From: an uncultured Treponema sp.
GTDB lineage: Bacteria > Spirochaetota > Spirochaetia > Treponematales > Treponemataceae
Length of the DNA: 64,000 nt
Assembly (NCBI GenBank): GCA_947177175.1
Contig: CAMWTK010000002.1
Location: forward strand, 1 to 64,000
Reading direction: 5' to 3'
The stretch's first letter is position 1, and each line of letters opens with the position of its first letter. Below are positions 61,026 to 64,000 of this stretch, piece by piece. A model generated the notes under the pieces. It had not been told where the DNA came from and ran no database searches. It saw only the letters and a program-made list of their open reading frames with translations. The translations under genes were made by a program, and so were the position numbers.

Positions 61026-63542
61026 TTATTTTTCATCGTCTTTCGCAACCCGATCCAAGCCGACCACATAGTCAGGCGCTTCAATTTCAAGAATGCGAAC
61101 GCCGGACGATGCCCTGCCCTGCTTTGAAATAGAATCCGCCTGCACACGCAATGTCTTGCCTTGGCTCGTCATGCACACCACTTCATCGCTGTCAGCAACG
61201 GCAAGCGCGCCGATAATTTCGCCTTTGTCCTCTACATTGCCAAAGATTTTCTGTCCGCCCGTACCGCGACCGTGCGCGCTATATTCGTCAAAGTCCACAC
61301 GTTTGCCAAATCCTTTTTCTGTTATGACAAGCGCATTCATATTTGACTTAACGCAGATTGCGGCGGCCAATTCATCGCCGCTGGAAAGACGGATGCCCGT
61401 CACGCCACGGCTTGCCCTGCCCATTGGGCGCACGTCTTCTTCGGTAATACGCAATGCCTGACCGCGACGGGTAACTAACATTAGTTCGTCATTTCCCGTC
61501 GTCATAATCGATGACACCAAATGGTCGCCTTCCTCAAGTTTTATGGCAACAATACCGCGCGTCTTTGCGTTGGCGAATTCGGTAATCGGCGTTTTTTTGA
61601 CAACGCCGTTCGCGGTCGCCATAAAGACATTCAAATCTTCTTTAAATTCTTTCATCGTCACGATTGTCGTTATCTCTTCGTTTGCGGAAACAGAAAGCAA
61701 CGACTTGATATGCGAGCCACGGCTGTTCCTGCTGGCTTCGGGAATCTCGTGCACTTTGACCCAATATGCCTTGCCTTCGTTCGTGATAAAAGTAATATAC
61801 GAATGTGTAGTTGCTATAAAAATCTGATTGATGTAATCGTCCGCAACGAGGTTCGCGCTCAGGCTGCCTTTTCCGCCGCGGCTTTGGCTTTTGTACGCAG
61901 TCAGCGGCACACGCTTGATGTAACCGAGTTTGGAAATCATAACGACGACTTCTTCTTCTTTTATCATGTCCTCCATGTTGATTTCTTCGACTTCATCGGC
62001 AACGATGTCGGTGCGGCGGTCGTCGCCATATTTTGCGGCAAGCTCGTTCGTTTCGTCCTTGATGACTGCGAGGATTTTTTCGTTATGCGCGAGCAAATCT
62101 TCCAAATGGTCAATCAGCACTTGCAACTCGCGAATTTCTTTCTGCAAATCTTCAATCTGCAAGTGCGTGAGGCGTTTGAGCTGCATGTCCACAATCGCCT
62201 GCGACTGTTCGTCGTCAAAATCGAAACGTTTTTCAAGCGCGAGTTTTGCCGCTTCGGTGTTCAGACTTTCGCGGATAATCTTGATGACTTCATCGATATT
62301 ATTGATCGCCGTAATAAGCGCCTGCAAAATATGCATACGGTGCTTTGCGACTTTCAAATCGTAAATCGTACGCCGGGTAATAACTTCCACCCGATGATCC
62401 ACAAAATGCTGTATGAGCTGCTTCAGGTTCAGCACTTCCGGCTTCAGATAATTCTGCTTGAGCGTGAGCATTCCCGGCTCGTCGTAGCGAGGCTCGCCCT
62501 CTTTTTCCTGCGGAACGAGCGCGAGATTTATCACGCCAAAATTGGACTGCAAATCGGTCTTGGCAAACAACTGGTTCAGCACGAATTTCGTAATCGCGCC
62601 TTTTTTCAAGTCCACCACGATACGCATTCCAAAGCGGTCGGACGATTCGTCGTTCGCGTTTGAGATGCCTTCGATTTGCTTGTCGCGGATAAGCTCCTTA
62701 ATCCGGCGGATGATGTTGGTCGTGTTCACGCCATAAGGGACTTCGGTAAAGACGATAGATTCCCTGCCGTGGCGATCCGTCTCAATCGTGAACTTTGAGC
62801 GAATCGTGATTTTGCCACGCCCCGTTTTGTAGGCTTTCTTGATACCGCTGCGCCCGTAAATGATGCCGCCCGTCGGGAAATCCGGTCCTTTGAGGTGCTG
62901 CATCAAATCGTCAATGGAAAGGTCGGGATTGTCGATGTACGCGGCGATTGCCGCCGCCACTTCGCGCAGATTGTGCGTCGGCATATTGGTTGACATACCG
63001 ACGGCAATTCCCGTCGTGCCGTTGCAGAGCAGGAACGGAAATTTTGACGGAAGCACGCTCGGCTCTTCGGTCGTGTCGTCAAAGTTGCGCACCATATCCA
63101 CGGTATTTTTGGAAATGTCGGAGACCATTTCTTCCGTGACGCGGGACATCTTTGCCTCGGTGTAGCGGTAGGCCGCCGGCGGGTCGCCCGCAATCGTACC
63201 GAAATTTCCCTGCGCCGTGACCGTCGTATACCGCTGCGCAAAATCTTGTCCCAGACGGACGAGCGCGTCATACACGGAACTGTCGCCATGCGGATGGTAA
63301 TGACCAAGCACTTCACCGACAATCGTCGCACATTTTTTGGTCTTTCCGTTGCTCGCAAGGTGAAGCGTGTCCATGGCATACATAATGCGCCGGTGCACGG
63401 GTTTAAGCCCGTCGCGCACATCGGGAAGTGCGCGTTGCACGATGACCGACATCGAATAGTCGATGTATGCCTGCTTGACTTCGGTTTCAATCGGAATTTT
63501 TATAATCACGCCGCCTTCGGCTGTCTGTATTGTTTCTAACAT
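61026..63542 (-). CDS. gyrA: DNA gyrase subunit A
   Basis: 838 residues. Breakage-reunion domain with the catalytic Tyr127 in AAYRYTEAKMSR and the quinolone region HPHGDSSVYDALVR, where S88 and D92 (E. coli S83 and D87) are the drug-sensitive residues. The C-terminal beta-pinwheel holds the GyrA box QSRGGKG, which marks gyrase rather than topoisomerase IV. It introduces negative supercoils together with GyrB. It starts 45 nt after gyrB, so the two are cotranscribed. Confidence 0.96.
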   Translation of the reverse strand: MLETIQTAEGGVIIKIPIETEVKQAYIDYSMSVIVQRALPDVRDGLKPVHRRIMYAMDTLHLASNGKTKKCATIVGEVLGHYHPHGDSSVYDALVRLGQDFAQRYTTVTAQGNFGTIAGDPPAAYRYTEAKMSRVTEEMVSDISKNTVDMVRNFDDTTEEPSVLPSKFPFLLCNGTTGIAVGMSTNMPTHNLREVAAAIAAYIDNPDLSIDDLMQHLKGPDFPTGGIIYGRSGIKKAYKTGRGKITIRSKFTIETDRHGRESIVFTEVPYGVNTTNIIRRIKELIRDKQIEGISNANDESSDRFGMRIVVDLKKGAITKFVLNQLFAKTDLQSNFGVINLALVPQEKEGEPRYDEPGMLTLKQNYLKPEVLNLKQLIQHFVDHRVEVITRRTIYDLKVAKHRMHILQALITAINNIDEVIKIIRESLNTEAAKLALEKRFDFDDEQSQAIVDMQLKRLTHLQIEDLQKEIRELQVLIDHLEDLLAHNEKILAVIKDETNELAAKYGDDRRTDIVADEVEEINMEDMIKEEEVVVMISKLGYIKRVPLTAYKSQSRGGKGSLSANLVADDYINQIFIATTHSYITFITNEGKAYWVKVHEIPEASRNSRGSHIKSLLSVSANEEITTIVTMKEFKEDLNVFMATANGVVKKTPITEFANAKTRGIVAIKLEEGDHLVSSIMTTGNDELMLVTRRGQALRITEEDVRPMGRASRGVTGIRLSSGDELAAAICVKSNMNALVITEKGFGKRVDFDEYSAHGRGTGGQKIFGNVEDKGEIIGALAVADSDEVVCMTSQGKTLRVQADSISKQGRASSGVRILEIEAPDYVVGLDRVAKDDEK

Positions 63543-63587
63543 AGTGTGTTCCTGTTTCCGTAATCTTTTTTTCGTCCGACCGACGAA

Positions 63588-64000
63588 CTAAATATCCAAA
63601 TTCGCATAGCTAGAATTTTCTTCGATAAATTGCCGCCGTGGCGCGACTTCTTCGCCCAGCAAAACGGAAAAAATCTGGTCAGCCGCTTCTGCGTCGGGAA
63701 TGGTGACGACGCGCATTTTACGATGCGCGGGATCCATTGTCGTTTCCCACAACTGCTTGCCGTCCATTTCGCCGAGGCCTTTGTATCGCTGCACATCGAC
63801 TTTTTTCCGCGTCTCTTCGTCAAACGCATTCAGCGCGGCATCGCGTTCTGCATCGGAATAGCAGTAAACCGGCTCTTTCTTTCCCAGCTGCACGCGGAAC
63901 AGCGGCGGCATGGCAAGGTAGACATATCCGTTCTCAATCAACTGCGGCATATAGCGGAAAAAGAACGTCAGCAGCAACGTGCGGATATGCGAGCCGTCAA
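63588..64000 (-). CDS. gyrB: DNA gyrase subunit B, C-terminal part (runs off the window)
   Basis: The last 137 residues of a type II topoisomerase B subunit: DGSHIRTLLL at the window edge (TOPRIM), FFRYMPQLIENGYVYLAMPPLF, DVQRYKGLGEMDGKQLWETT and the closing IEENSSYANLDI. The 5' part lies beyond 64000. The pairing with gyrA and the KGLGEM motif support GyrB over ParE. Confidence 0.95.
   Translation of the reverse strand, partial: DGSHIRTLLLTFFFRYMPQLIENGYVYLAMPPLFRVQLGKKEPVYCYSDAERDAALNAFDEETRKKVDVQRYKGLGEMDGKQLWETTMDPAHRKMRVVTIPDAEAADQIFSVLLGEEVAPRRQFIEENSSYANLDI

Overview
The window reads as chromosomal DNA of a host-associated spirochaete, most likely a Treponema with about 50 percent GC. 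I infer this from gene architecture rather than a database match. The pointers are a nucleotidyltransferase-aminotransferase fusion of the PntC-AEPT kind known from T. denticola, a cyclophilin-FKBP lipoprotein, the short archaeal/eukaryal-type PheT, and a dnaN-recF-dciA-rpmH-rnpA-yidD-yidC-jag cluster. Host glycan use is suggested by a pectinesterase lipoprotein (26.6-29.0 kb), glucuronate isomerase UxaC (35.5-36.9 kb) and altronate dehydratase UxaA (18.7-20.3 kb), which belong to one pectin/hexuronate route.

Layout. 0-3.4 kb: end of an unknown gene, then a VTC/DUF4956/CotH set whose first gene is out of frame at a G8 tract. 3.4-14.8 kb, minus strand: phosphonate synthesis (PEP mutase, phosphonopyruvate decarboxylase, cytidylyltransferase-aminotransferase), then a CDP-glycerol-type glycerophosphotransferase, then two tandem giant proteins that join a YidC-like membrane domain to an alkaline-phosphatase-superfamily domain. 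This is the most unusual locus here. 14.9-20.3 kb: two lipoproteins, an FprA flavodiiron operon and uxaA. 20.3-24.0 kb: an AT-rich accessory stretch with two XRE regulators, small lipoproteins, long hairpins, a dispersed repeat and an initiator tRNA. 24.2-33.2 kb: replication, ribosome and membrane-insertion genes interrupted by the pectinesterase gene. 33.4-39.2 kb: immunophilin, uxaC, PTPS-like, NUDIX and FNT channel genes. 39.2-45.9 kb: a seven-gene operon joining an amino-acid ABC importer to two PLP sulfur-amino-acid enzymes and a URO-D-type protein. 46-51.6 kb: MgtC, cation/H+ antiporter, QueH, PheT and an orphan. 51.9-60.5 kb: PyrK-PyrD fusion, a 41-bp tandem repeat, YhbY, acyl-CoA synthetase, PyrF, nitroreductase, an AT-rich orphan, Vat-like acetyltransferase and NAGS. 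60.5-61.0 kb: a parS cluster with DnaA-box-like sites. 61.0-64.0 kb: gyrA and the 3' end of gyrB.

Themes across genes. Three G8-G9 tracts lie in envelope genes, and in all three G9 is the in-frame length, which suggests phase variation. Several genes (pyrKD, pyrF, yhbY, the NUDIX gene and the gene at 33464) have a -10 hexamer ending exactly 6 nt before the start codon and no Shine-Dalgarno, so their mRNAs are predicted to be leaderless. No dnaA gene is present next to dnaN.
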